Source of the DNA: an uncultured Bacteroides sp.
GTDB lineage: Bacteria; Bacteroidota; Bacteroidia; Bacteroidales; Bacteroidaceae
NCBI GenBank assembly: GCA_946628545.1
Contig: CAMOWU010000023.1
Span: 1 to 38,319, forward strand
Length of the DNA: 38,319 bases
Direction of reading: 5' to 3'
Part shown: positions 16,125 to 24,026 of the stretch, one piece after another
Layout of the letters: the number at the start of each line of letters is the position of its first letter
Numbering within the stretch: the stretch's first letter is position 1
The notes under the pieces: generated by a model
Database searches by the model: none
Seen by the model: only the letters and a program-made list of their open reading frames with translations
What the model was told of the DNA's origin: nothing
Position numbers and translations under genes: made by a program

Positions 16125-17251
16125 AGCGGTTGTCCTCCTATGATGTTTTTATCCCATAATTCGCTGACTGTATAGTGGTCTAACCATAGCTCATACTCCT
16201 TTTTATTCAAGTGACTCAAAGATGTACTTTGAGTGATTTCATCCATTTCAACAATGGATATATTTTCAATGTCAAAGTAGTCAACTAAATCCTTGCTTTG
16301 TGTCGCTATGATAATCTGGGAATGGATGGATGCGTCTTTGATCATTTCCGACAACTGACCTATTGCGTATGGGTGCAGTCCAAGTTCAGGCTCGTCTAAA
16401 ATGATGACGTTGGGCATTGTTTCTTTTGGCTGAAGAAGCAAAGTTGCTAAAGCGATGAATCTAATGGAACCGTCTGATAATTGATAGGCATTGAATCGAT
16501 AATCAGTTGCAGACCTGTCGATCCATCGGAGAGAGATGGTCTGACGATTTGGTTCAAGATAGAAATCCTGAAATTGTGGGATGACATTCCGTACATAATC
16601 TACAATTCGGTAGTAGGAATCTTCATAGTTATTTCGAAGATATAGCAAAAAAGATGGCAGATTGTTGCCTTGTGACTGAAGGTAATTCGCTGTTTCAATT
16701 GGGCAGGCCTTACGCAAAGGGCCTTCGGCGGATGAATCATGAAACTGATACACCTTTGAATTCATCAGAATCGTGTGGATTCTTTTAGCAACATCATTTT
16801 TGCTGTTTGCAAGAGCAGACTCCTTATATTCATGTTCCAAATCCACATCGAAAGACTGTTTGTTCTCTTTGTTGTAGCAATGAATACTTTCCTCTGAAAT
16901 GATAAGTCTGTCTGGTGCAGCATTTGATAAGGAAAAATGGTATGAATCTGACGAATGGCAGTCCTCGAATTTTACTTGCCCTATGATTAATGGTGTGATT
17001 TTGGAGCCATAATGAAGAAGAGAATCTGCCGTTCCTGATTGTTCAACAAACAATGCAAAAGTAGAATTCATCATGTGACTTAACATCTTGAAGAATCCGA
17101 TGATATTGCTTTTCCCTGATCCATTAGCACCTAATAGAATGTTGATATTTTCCAATTTTAATGTGATTGGATGGTCAAAGGATATAGACTTATATCCATG
17201 AATTCTTAACTCGCTTATTTTTTTTCGATTAATACATTTTTCCATCTGCAT
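16121..17251 (-). CDS. ABC/SMC-like AAA ATPase (AAA_15/AAA_21 type), partner of DUF4276 protein
   Basis: A 376-residue ATPase of the RecF/OLD-like class. Seen are the N-terminal 'ISELRIHGYKSI' strand, Walker A GANGSGKSN (41-49), an ABC-like signature 'YQLSDGSIRFIALA' (LSDGSIR, 258-264), Walker B VIILDEPELGLHP (282-294) and the switch strand IIIATQSKDL. The middle (50-250) is a short insertion without long coiled coils, so this is not a true SMC. It has no fused TOPRIM or nuclease domain; that is supplied by the overlapping DUF4276 gene. This split ATPase-TOPRIM layout resembles PARIS (AriA/AriB) and a divided OLD protein. Start choice: ATG 17251, or ATG 17245 two codons later; the -7 box is so close that the mRNA is nearly leaderless. 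Confidence 0.9.
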   Translation of the reverse strand: MQMEKCINRKKISELRIHGYKSISFDHPITLKLENINILLGANGSGKSNIIGFFKMLSHMMNSTFALFVEQSGTADSLLHYGSKITPLIIGQVKFEDCHSSDSYHFSLSNAAPDRLIISEESIHCYNKENKQSFDVDLEHEYKESALANSKNDVAKRIHTILMNSKVYQFHDSSAEGPLRKACPIETANYLQSQGNNLPSFLLYLRNNYEDSYYRIVDYVRNVIPQFQDFYLEPNRQTISLRWIDRSATDYRFNAYQLSDGSIRFIALATLLLQPKETMPNVIILDEPELGLHPYAIGQLSEMIKDASIHSQIIIATQSKDLVDYFDIENISIVEMDEITQSTSLSHLNKKEYELWLDHYTVSELWDKNIIGGQPL

Positions 17252-17262
17252 TTCTTTTTTTA

Positions 17263-17270
17263 CAAAATTA
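17263..17270 (-). promoter_or_regulatory. -7 promoter element for the ATPase-DUF4276 operon
   Basis: TAATTTTG on the minus strand lies 12 bases upstream of the first ATG, giving a leader of only a few bases. No -33 TTTG is seen. Confidence 0.5.
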
Positions 17271-17388
17271 GTATTTTTTTCATTGTTGTAGAAATAATCA
17301 ATAATAAAAATGAATCAATATCATATTACACTTTTCTTTCTTACCAATGATTTTATCATCATCTTATCTATATATGAGAAATTCTTCT

Positions 17389-17396
17389 TAATTTTG
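17389..17396 (+). promoter_or_regulatory. -7 promoter element ahead of the broken DUF418 gene
   Basis: TAATTTTG on the plus strand lies 115 bases upstream of the ATG at 17511, so the promoter seems to have survived although the gene is broken. Confidence 0.4.
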
Positions 17397-17510
17397 CAAT
17401 CAAATAGTTTTGACGTTTTACTCATAATCAGTTAATGACAAGATATACACCAGAGAGTTGATTGCTGTTGCGAATGGATACTGTAATATTAATAATGATT
17501 GAAAAACGCA

Positions 17511-18091
17511 ATGAATATATCTACACAACCTCACATAGCCCGTCCTGTCAAGGGATCGAAGCGCATCGTCATTCTCGATGCACTTCGAGGCTTTGCCTTG
17601 ATGGGCATTGCATTGGCTCTACTCAGGCGAGTTTTCGTGACTACTGTGCTGGTAGGACTGCCCCTGTCAATCGCTTATGCCTGGAGCAGTATGGATGGGC
17701 ATCCTTGGGGAGATATGACTCATGATTTGCTCTACACGCTGAGTGTCTATCCCATGGGACTGGCCTACATGTCTGGTTTGAGCCTGCTCTATCTCCGATT
17801 TGACAGTTGGCCGTGCTGGCGTCTGTTGCCTATCCAGGTCGGATGGCCCTGACTTGCTATATTTCACAGTCTGTCATTGGTCTCTTCCTTTTCTACGGCA
17901 TCGGTCTGGGATGGGAAACAAGTGTTGGACTATGGCAAACAGAATTGGTCAGCCTTGCAGTCTATGCAGTGGAAACACTTCTTTGTGCGGCATGGTTGCG
18001 GTTCTTCAATTTCGGACCTCTGGAATGGCTGTGGCGCATGCTCACTTATGGCATTTGGTTCCCTTTGCGCAAAAAAGCAACCGAACGATAG
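17511..18091 (+). pseudogene. DUF418 (YeiB-like) membrane protein gene, internally deleted and frameshifted
   Basis: The first frame reads MNISTQ...RIVILDALRGFALMGIALA, the conserved DUF418 N-terminus. It then jumps directly to sequence belonging to the C-terminal third (RRVFVTTVLVGLPLSIAYAW; LLYTLSVYPMGLAYMSGLSLLYLRF) and stops at 17852. The C-terminal remainder, with GRMALTCYISQSVIGLFLFYGIGLG and FGPLEWLWRMLTYGIW...PLRK, continues in another frame from about 17807 to 18091. So two lesions are visible: an internal deletion of roughly 200 codons compared with usual ~390-residue members, and a frameshift near 17800-17810. It is surely non-functional. It lies next to the putative mobile ATPase-DUF4276 module, whose arrival may be linked to the damage. 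Confidence 0.85.
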
Positions 18092-18146
18092 AAATGTCCT
18101 TTCCAGTGTGCATTTCATCAGTCGCAAACGCCCTGTTTGCGCCTAC

Positions 18147-18180
18147 AATCCACATTTTTTGAAAAAAACATTGGATTTTT
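18147..18180 (+). terminator. Possible AT-rich terminator after the DUF418 remnant
   Basis: AATCCA (about 18148-18153) pairs with TGGATT, with further A/T pairing inside, followed by a run of T. The stem is imperfect, so confidence is low. Confidence 0.35.
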
Positions 18181-18211
18181 TTGTAGGTATGCGGAAAAAT
18201 CACTATTTTTG
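18180..18211 (+). promoter_or_regulatory. Promoter of the glycogen operon
   Basis: The -33 box TTTG (18180-18183) and -7 box TATTTTTG (18204-18211) are separated by 20 bases, a textbook Bacteroidetes sigma-70 (ABfr) arrangement. The leader before the ATG at 18302 would be about 85 nt. Confidence 0.75.
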
Positions 18212-18301
18212 AATAAAAATCTAACCGCAACCATTTTTCACGGTGGTTTTATGCGGATTATTTTTTATGGTTAACAAAATAACAAACCTTAAAATACAAC
18301 T

Positions 18302-20257
18302 ATGAGTTATTTACGTTTTGACAAAACCCTGATGACGAATTTGCAAGAGGCACTCCCCAAGGAGATTCTCCGTACAAACCGCTCAGGTGCGTATTCTTGC
18401 TCGTCTATTCTCGACTGCAATACGCGTAAGTATCACGGATTGCTTGTAGTGCCTGTTCCTGAAATCGACGACGAGAATCATGTGCTTCTCTCTTCCCTCG
18501 ACGAAACAGTCATTCAGCATGGCGCTCAGTTCAATTTAGGTCTTCACAAGTATGCAGGGGGAGTCTATAGCCCGAACGGACACAAGTATGTGCTCGAGTT
18601 TGAATGGGACAAGATTCCTACCACCATTTTCCGTGTAGGAGGAGTCATCCTCAAGAAGGAGAAGGTGTTCCAGCATTTCGAGAACAGGATCCTGATTCGC
18701 TACACCTTGCTCAAGGCAGTGTCTGAGACCACTATACGTCTGCGTCCTTTCCTCGCTTTCAGAAGCGTGCGCCAATACACGCACGAGAACTCTGTGGCAA
18801 GCCGTGAGTACCAGATGGTGGACAACGGCATCAAGACTTGTATGTACGACGGATATCCCGACCTCTACATGCAGCTCAACAAAGCCACCGACTTCCACTT
18901 CGAGCCCAACTGGTATCACAACATCGAGTACCAGCGCGAGCAGGAACTGGGTTACGACTTCAATGAGGACCTGTATGTTCCCGGCTACTTCGAGTTCAAC
19001 ATCAAGAAAGGCGAGAGCGTGGTATTCTCCGCAGGTCTGCGTGAGTACGAGACTTCCGGACTGTCCGACACCTTCGACCACGAAGTGGAGGTGCACACAC
19101 CAAGAAGCGGTTTCCGCGAGTGCTTGGTCAATGCAGCGCATCAGTTCTACAATGGTGACCTGGACAATGATGAAGACGACTACATCGTAGCAGGCTATCC
19201 TTGGTTCAAGTGCCGTGCACGCGACACCTTCGTCGCTCTTCCTGGTCTGACACTCGCCATTGATGAGAACAGCCGTTTCGAGCGTGTGATGAACACAGCC
19301 GTCAAGGCCATCAACCAATTCATGGCTGGCGAGCAGGTGACAGGCAAGCTGACCGAGATTGACGACCCCGATGTCTTGCTTTGGGCTGTCTGGTGCTTGC
19401 AGCAATACAAGCGCTTTGGCTCGAAAGAGGTGGCTCTGGAGAAGTATGGCAATGTGGTGGACCGCATCATCGATTTCATCATCTCAGGCAAGCATCCGAG
19501 AATCACCTTCGAGGATGAAACAGGCCTGTTGAAGATCGATGGCCGCGACAAACCCGCTACATGGATGAACTCCATCGTCAACGGTAAACCTGTCGTTCCT
19601 CGTTCGGGTTATGTGGTGGAAATCAATGCCCTTTGGTACAACGCTTTGATTTGCTGCGTGCAGATCAATGAGGCTTGGGGCAACACGGGAAAAGCCATGC
19701 TCCTCAAGTCGGTAGCCGACAAGGCAGGCAAATCGTTCCTCGACATCCATCTCAACCAGCATGGCTATCTGCTCGACTACATCGACGGTGACTACACCTC
19801 TTGGAGCGTACGTCCCAACATGCTGATTGCAACAGCGATGGAGAACACACCGCTCAGCATCCAGCAGTGCAAGGTCATTGTCGATATCTGCACCAAGGAA
19901 CTGCTCACCAAGAAGGGCATACGTTCGCTCAGCCCAAAGAGCGGTGGCTACAATCCTATCTATGAAGGCAACCAGACACAGCGCGACGCAGCCTACCACC
20001 AGGGAACCGTGTGGCCTTGGCTCCTCGGATTCTACCTCGAGACCAGACTCAAGGTGTGGAAACTCTCCAGTCTGTCGTTTGTGGAGCGTCAGCTCGTTGG
20101 ACTGGAGGAAGAGCTCAACTACCACTGCATAGGCACACTGCCTGAACTCTTCGATGGCAACCCACCATTCCATGGACGTGGTGCAGGATCGTTCGCCATG
20201 AATGTGGCTGCAGTGTTGAGAGTCATGAAGTTGCTAAGTAAATTCTATAATTACTAA
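18302..20257 (+). CDS. Glycogen debranching enzyme (amylo-alpha-1,6-glucosidase family)
   Basis: A 651-residue cytoplasmic enzyme that removes alpha-1,6 branch glucose from glycogen. It has an N-terminal GDE_N-like beta domain (about 15-230; TNRSGAYSCSSILDCNTRKYHGLLV) and a C-terminal (alpha/alpha)6 barrel (about 270-645). Barrel motifs seen are 'AGYPWFKCRARDTFVALPGL', 'KLTEIDDPDVLLWAVW', 'YNPIYEGNQTQRDAAYHQGTVWPWLLGFYLE' and 'GTLPELFDGNPPFHGRGAGSFAMNVA'. Length fits bacterial GH133-type debranching enzymes. It is first of a three-gene operon with a glycosyltransferase 14 bases downstream and a GH57-like gene, the conserved Bacteroidales glycogen cluster. I see nothing abnormal in it. Confidence 0.93.
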   Translation: MSYLRFDKTLMTNLQEALPKEILRTNRSGAYSCSSILDCNTRKYHGLLVVPVPEIDDENHVLLSSLDETVIQHGAQFNLGLHKYAGGVYSPNGHKYVLEFEWDKIPTTIFRVGGVILKKEKVFQHFENRILIRYTLLKAVSETTIRLRPFLAFRSVRQYTHENSVASREYQMVDNGIKTCMYDGYPDLYMQLNKATDFHFEPNWYHNIEYQREQELGYDFNEDLYVPGYFEFNIKKGESVVFSAGLREYETSGLSDTFDHEVEVHTPRSGFRECLVNAAHQFYNGDLDNDEDDYIVAGYPWFKCRARDTFVALPGLTLAIDENSRFERVMNTAVKAINQFMAGEQVTGKLTEIDDPDVLLWAVWCLQQYKRFGSKEVALEKYGNVVDRIIDFIISGKHPRITFEDETGLLKIDGRDKPATWMNSIVNGKPVVPRSGYVVEINALWYNALICCVQINEAWGNTGKAMLLKSVADKAGKSFLDIHLNQHGYLLDYIDGDYTSWSVRPNMLIATAMENTPLSIQQCKVIVDICTKELLTKKGIRSLSPKSGGYNPIYEGNQTQRDAAYHQGTVWPWLLGFYLETRLKVWKLSSLSFVERQLVGLEEELNYHCIGTLPELFDGNPPFHGRGAGSFAMNVAAVLRVMKLLSKFYNY

Positions 20258-20258
20258 T

Positions 20259-20264
20259 AGGAGG
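20259..20264 (+). promoter_or_regulatory. Strong Shine-Dalgarno site ahead of the glycosyltransferase
   Basis: A full AGGAGG begins just after the upstream stop codon and ends seven bases before the ATG at 20272. Such strong sites are uncommon in Bacteroidetes and support this start. Confidence 0.6.
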
Positions 20265-20271
20265 AGACAAA

Positions 20272-21543
20272 ATGAAAGTATTAATGTTCGGATGGGAGTT
20301 TCCACCTCATATCCTCGGTGGACTCGGTACTGCAAGTTATGGCTTGACCAAAGGTCTTAGTTTGCAGCAAGATATGGATATCACGTTCTGTCTCCCTAAG
20401 CCTTGGGGTGATGAGGACCAGAGTTTCATGAAGATTGTAGGCATGAACAATGTCCCCATCGTTTGGCGTGATGTCAATTATGATTATGTCAAGTCGCGCG
20501 TTCCTGGTTACATGACACCTGAAGACTACTATGCCTTCAGAGACCACATCTACGCCGACTTCAGTTATATGAACACCAACGACATAGGATGTATGGAGTT
20601 CTCAGGACGCTATCCCGACAACCTCCACGAGGAGATCAACAACTATTCCATCGTGGCAGGCGTGGTGGCAAGGCGCCAGCAGTTCGACATCATCCATGCC
20701 CACGACTGGCTCACTTATCCCGCTGGCATCCATGCCAAGATGGTGTCGGGCAAACCACTGTGCATTCATGTGCATGCCACTGACTTCGACCGCAGCCGCG
20801 GACATGTCAATCCCACCGTTTACTCCATTGAGAAGAACGGTATGGACTATGCAGATTGCATCATGTGCGTGAGTGAGCTCACTCGCCGCACCGTCATCAA
20901 TGAGTATCATCAGGATCCGCGCAAGTGCTTCACCATGCACAATGCGGTGTATCCACTTCCACAGGAGTATCAGGACATTCCACGTCCAGACCATTCCAAA
21001 GAGAAGGTGGTGACCTTCCTCGGACGTATCACCATGCAGAAGGGACCTGAATACTTCGTAGAGGCTGCATCGCTCGTGCTCAGCCGCACACGTAATATAC
21101 GTTTCTGCATGGCTGGTAGTGGCGACATGATGGATGCCATGATTTATCTGGCAGCACAGAGAGGTATTGCCGACCGTTTCCACTTCCCGGGATTCATGCG
21201 AGGCAAACAGGTGTATGAGTGCTTGAAAGACAGCGATGTGTATATCATGCCGTCTGTGTCGGAGCCTTTCGGTATATCACCGCTTGAGGCCATGCAGTGT
21301 GGTACTCCTTCTATCATCTCCAAGCAGTCGGGATGCGCCGAGATCCTCGATAAGTGTATCAAGACCGACTACTGGGATGTGCATGCCATGGCTGATGCCA
21401 TCTACGCTATCTGCACCTACCCATCGCTCTTCAAATACTTGCAGGAAGAGGGTATCAAGGAGGTCAATGGCATCACTTGGGAGAAAGTGGGAGTGCGCAT
21501 ACGCAACCTCTACGACCAGACCATTTCAAACTATAATCATTAA
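20272..21543 (+). CDS. Glycogen-synthase-like glycosyltransferase (GT-B fold)
   Basis: A 423-residue enzyme that probably extends alpha-1,4-glucan from a nucleotide-activated glucose. The N-terminal Rossmann domain opens MKVLMFGWEFPPHILGGLGTASYGL, with the GGLG loop typical of starch and glycogen synthases. It is followed by 'IIHAHDWLTYPAGI' (141-153) and 'CIHVHATDFDRSRGH'. The C-terminal domain begins VVTFLGRITMQKGPEYF (246-262) and has the E-x7-E donor-binding motif at E331 and E339 (SEPFGISPLEAM). It sits between the debranching enzyme and the GH57-like gene, which supports glycogen synthesis rather than capsule synthesis. It could be classed as GT4 or GT5 from sequence alone. Confidence 0.88.
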   Translation: MKVLMFGWEFPPHILGGLGTASYGLTKGLSLQQDMDITFCLPKPWGDEDQSFMKIVGMNNVPIVWRDVNYDYVKSRVPGYMTPEDYYAFRDHIYADFSYMNTNDIGCMEFSGRYPDNLHEEINNYSIVAGVVARRQQFDIIHAHDWLTYPAGIHAKMVSGKPLCIHVHATDFDRSRGHVNPTVYSIEKNGMDYADCIMCVSELTRRTVINEYHQDPRKCFTMHNAVYPLPQEYQDIPRPDHSKEKVVTFLGRITMQKGPEYFVEAASLVLSRTRNIRFCMAGSGDMMDAMIYLAAQRGIADRFHFPGFMRGKQVYECLKDSDVYIMPSVSEPFGISPLEAMQCGTPSIISKQSGCAEILDKCIKTDYWDVHAMADAIYAICTYPSLFKYLQEEGIKEVNGITWEKVGVRIRNLYDQTISNYNH

Positions 21544-21577
21544 ACTAAACACATAATCATAAATAATATCTATTGTT

Positions 21578-23047
21578 ATGAAAACTATATGCCTTTATTT
21601 TGAGATACATCAGATTATCCATCTGAGGCGCTATCGTTTCTTCGACATTGGCCGTGATCACTACTACTACGACGACTATGAGAATGAACGCAGTATCACC
21701 GATATAGCAGAGCGCTCCTACGTGCCCGCGCTCAATACACTCATTGAGATGGCCAAGGAGAATCCTGGATTCTTCAAGGTGGCTGTGTCTCTTTCTGGTG
21801 TGGGATTGGAGCAACTTGAAATCCACGCTCCACAGGTGCTCGACCTGCTCGGACAACTCAACGACACTGGATGCCTTGAGTTCCTTTGCGAGCCTTACTC
21901 TCATGGACTGGCTGCTCTGGGCAATGAGGAGAGTTTCCGCGACGAGTGCACACGAATGAAGAACAAAATCAAGGAGATGTATGGACAGACACCTAAGGTC
22001 TTCCGCAACAGCTCGCTCATCTACAGCGATGATATCGGTGCTCTGGTTGCCGACATGGGCTTTGAAGGTGTGCTGACAGAAGGTGCCAAGCAAGTGCTTG
22101 GATGGAAGAGTCCACACTTCGTTTACGAGAACCCCATCGACCCAAGACTCAAGGTGCTGCTTCGCGACTACAAACTCAGCGACGACATCAGCCTTCGATT
22201 CAGCAACAGCGACTGGAGCGAGTATCCACTCTATGCTGACACCTACATGAACTGGATCGCGGCACTGCCACAAGAAGAAGAGGTGGTCAACATCTTCATG
22301 GAACTTTCTGCACTCGGTATTTTCCAGCCACTGAGCTCCAACATCCTTGAGTTCCTCAAGGCGCTGCCACAGGTGGCAAGAGAACGTGGCATCAGCTTCT
22401 CCACACCGTCAGAGGTCATCAAGAACTACCCATCAGTGGGGGCTATCGATGTTCCTTACAATATTTCGTGGGTGGATGAGGAGCGCGACACCAGCTGCTG
22501 GCTCGGTAACGACATGCAGCGCGAGGCCTTCAACAAACTCTACAGCATCGCCGACCGTGTGCGCATCTGCACCGACCGCCGTATCAAGCAGGACTGGGAT
22601 TATCTGCAGGCCAGCAACAACTTCCGCTTCATGACCACCAAGCACAACAGTGTAGGCATGAACCGCGGTATCTACGACAGTCCTTTCGATGCCTTCACCA
22701 ATTATATGAACATTCTCGGCGACTTCATCAGCCGTGTCAACAACCTCTACCCTGTGGATATGGACAACGAGGAACTCAACTCACTGCTCACCACCATCCA
22801 GAACCAGGATGAGGAAATCGCTGCTAAGGACCGCGAGATAGAGAAACTACAGAAACAACTCGAGAAGTACAACCCGAGTAAGAATGCTGAGCTCAAGGCT
22901 GATAAGGAGAAGAAGGCCACTGTGAAGAAGGAGGCTCCAAAGGCTGCTAAAAAAGCACCTGCCAAGAAAGCTGCTAAGAAAGCTGAAGCTGGAGATGAAG
23001 TGAAAGAGGTGAAGCCAAAGGCCAAGAGAACCAAGAAGACTGAATAA
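21578..23047 (+). CDS. GH57 alpha-amylase-like protein with substituted catalytic residues and Lys/Ala-rich tail
   Basis: A 489-residue protein whose residues 1-380 follow the GH57 alpha-amylase pattern: EIHQIIHLRR, LEFLCEPYSHGLAAL, VFRNSSLIYSDDIGAL, VVNIFMELSALGIFQPL and ILEFLKALP. In active GH57 alpha-amylases the third motif reads like FRNTELIY, with Glu as nucleophile, and the fourth like FMDYETFGEH, with Asp as acid/base. Here those positions are S146 and E242, so hydrolysis is unlikely; such alpha-amylase-like homologues are known in Bacteroidetes. A coiled coil (about 388-420) leads to a tail (about 425-489) dominated by Lys, Ala and Glu. It is third gene of the glycogen operon, so a glucan-binding or regulatory role is inferred. 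Confidence 0.88.
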   Translation: MKTICLYFEIHQIIHLRRYRFFDIGRDHYYYDDYENERSITDIAERSYVPALNTLIEMAKENPGFFKVAVSLSGVGLEQLEIHAPQVLDLLGQLNDTGCLEFLCEPYSHGLAALGNEESFRDECTRMKNKIKEMYGQTPKVFRNSSLIYSDDIGALVADMGFEGVLTEGAKQVLGWKSPHFVYENPIDPRLKVLLRDYKLSDDISLRFSNSDWSEYPLYADTYMNWIAALPQEEEVVNIFMELSALGIFQPLSSNILEFLKALPQVARERGISFSTPSEVIKNYPSVGAIDVPYNISWVDEERDTSCWLGNDMQREAFNKLYSIADRVRICTDRRIKQDWDYLQASNNFRFMTTKHNSVGMNRGIYDSPFDAFTNYMNILGDFISRVNNLYPVDMDNEELNSLLTTIQNQDEEIAAKDREIEKLQKQLEKYNPSKNAELKADKEKKATVKKEAPKAAKKAPAKKAAKKAEAGDEVKEVKPKAKRTKKTE

Positions 23048-23063
23048 TCCCTTCAATTGAACA

Positions 23064-23106
23064 TCAAAAAAAGGGCGGAGCGCATTTGCGTTCCGCCCTT
23101 TTTTGA
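23064..23106. terminator. Bidirectional terminator between the glycogen and trp operons
   Basis: A long hairpin (stem AAAAGGGCGGA/TCCGCCCTTTT, extended by further pairs on both sides) has an A-run on the left and a T-run on the right. It can end both the plus-strand glycogen operon and the minus-strand trp operon. Confidence 0.9.
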
Positions 23107-23119
23107 TGGAATATCGGAA

Positions 23120-23236
23120 TGACGTTAATGACGTTAATAACGTTTCTAACGTTAATAACGTTCCTAACGATAATAACGTTCCTGACGATAATAACGTTCC
23201 TAACGTTCCTAACGATAATGACTCCATTAACGAATA
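23120..23236. repeat. 9-bp periodic array, AACGTT/AACGAT core
   Basis: The triplet ACG recurs at exact 9-bp steps from 23122 to 23230, with one unit mutated to ACT at 23221. That makes 13 units, with consensus such as AACGTTCCT, AACGTTAAT and AACGATAAT. It lies between the bidirectional terminator and the stop codon of trpA. Confidence 0.9.
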
Positions 23237-23251
23237 AACGCTTCCTGTCAA

Positions 23252-24025
23252 TTACTGTTTGAGATTTTGATAAAGTTTGTCGATGGCTTGACTGGCATCG
23301 CCCGTCTGGTCGTAGAGGCTGACGAACTTGCTGCCGATGATGGCACCTGCTGCATTTTGCCATGCAGACTGCAAGGTCTGTTTGTTGGAAATGCCGAAAC
23401 CTATCATGCGGGGATTGCGCAGGTTCATGGCGTTGATGCGTGAGAAATAGCGTTGCTTGGCAGCGTCGAATTCTTTCTGAGCACCTGTTGTGGCTGCCGA
23501 CGACACCATATAAATGAATCCGTCGGTGTGTTCGTCGATAAAACGAATGCGTTCCTCACTGGTCTCAGGTGTGATGAGCATGATGATGCGCAGACCATAT
23601 CGGTCGGCCATGGGTTTGAACTCTTCTTGATAATCCTTGAAGGGTAAGTCGGGAATGATCATACCATCAACACCTACTTCCACACAACGTTGGCAGAAAC
23701 GTTCAAAACCGAAGTGCATGATGGGATTGAGATAACCCATGAGCAGCAAAGGAATGTTTACCGTCTTGCGGATATCTTCCAACTGCATGAATAATGTGTT
23801 CAGTGTCATGCCGTTGCGAAGGGCCTTGGTGGCTGCATCCTGGATGACAGGACCGTCGGCCATGGGGTCGCTGAAGGGTATGCCAATCTCTATCATGTCG
23901 ATGCCCTTGCTTTCCAACGTCTGAATCGTTTGGGCGGTGGAGTGGAGCGAGGGATGTCCTGCGCAGAAATAGATGGATAGGATCTCGCTCTTCTTCTCTT
24001 GAAATAAATGATTGATTCTGTTCAT
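23252..24025 (-). CDS. trpA: Tryptophan synthase alpha subunit
   Basis: A 257-residue TIM barrel that cleaves indole-3-glycerol phosphate to indole and glyceraldehyde 3-phosphate; indole is channelled to TrpB. The catalytic Glu and Asp are E46 and D57 in EIGIPFSDPMADGPVIQ, and the phosphate loop region 'MVSSAATTGAQ' and 'GFGISN' are present. The start is ATG 24025 (MNRINHLFQEKKS), one base after the trpF stop; upstream in-frame codons overlap trpF and are not conserved. It is the last gene of the trp operon, while trpB is the first, so the two subunit genes are at opposite ends of the operon. No lesions are seen. Confidence 0.96.
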   Translation of the reverse strand: MNRINHLFQEKKSEILSIYFCAGHPSLHSTAQTIQTLESKGIDMIEIGIPFSDPMADGPVIQDAATKALRNGMTLNTLFMQLEDIRKTVNIPLLLMGYLNPIMHFGFERFCQRCVEVGVDGMIIPDLPFKDYQEEFKPMADRYGLRIIMLITPETSEERIRFIDEHTDGFIYMVSSAATTGAQKEFDAAKQRYFSRINAMNLRNPRMIGFGISNKQTLQSAWQNAAGAIIGSKFVSLYDQTGDASQAIDKLYQNLKQ

Positions 24026-24026
24026 A

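Noticed and set aside
16121-17251. Reading the ATPase as a complete SMC or RecF protein
   Set aside because: It lacks long coiled coils and replication-gene context; pairing with DUF4276 fits a defence-type ATPase better.
23120-23236. Possible CRISPR array (also considered for 25551-25635, 28905-28973 and 30216-30275)
   Set aside because: Units are only 9-10 bp with no unique spacers and no cas genes nearby.
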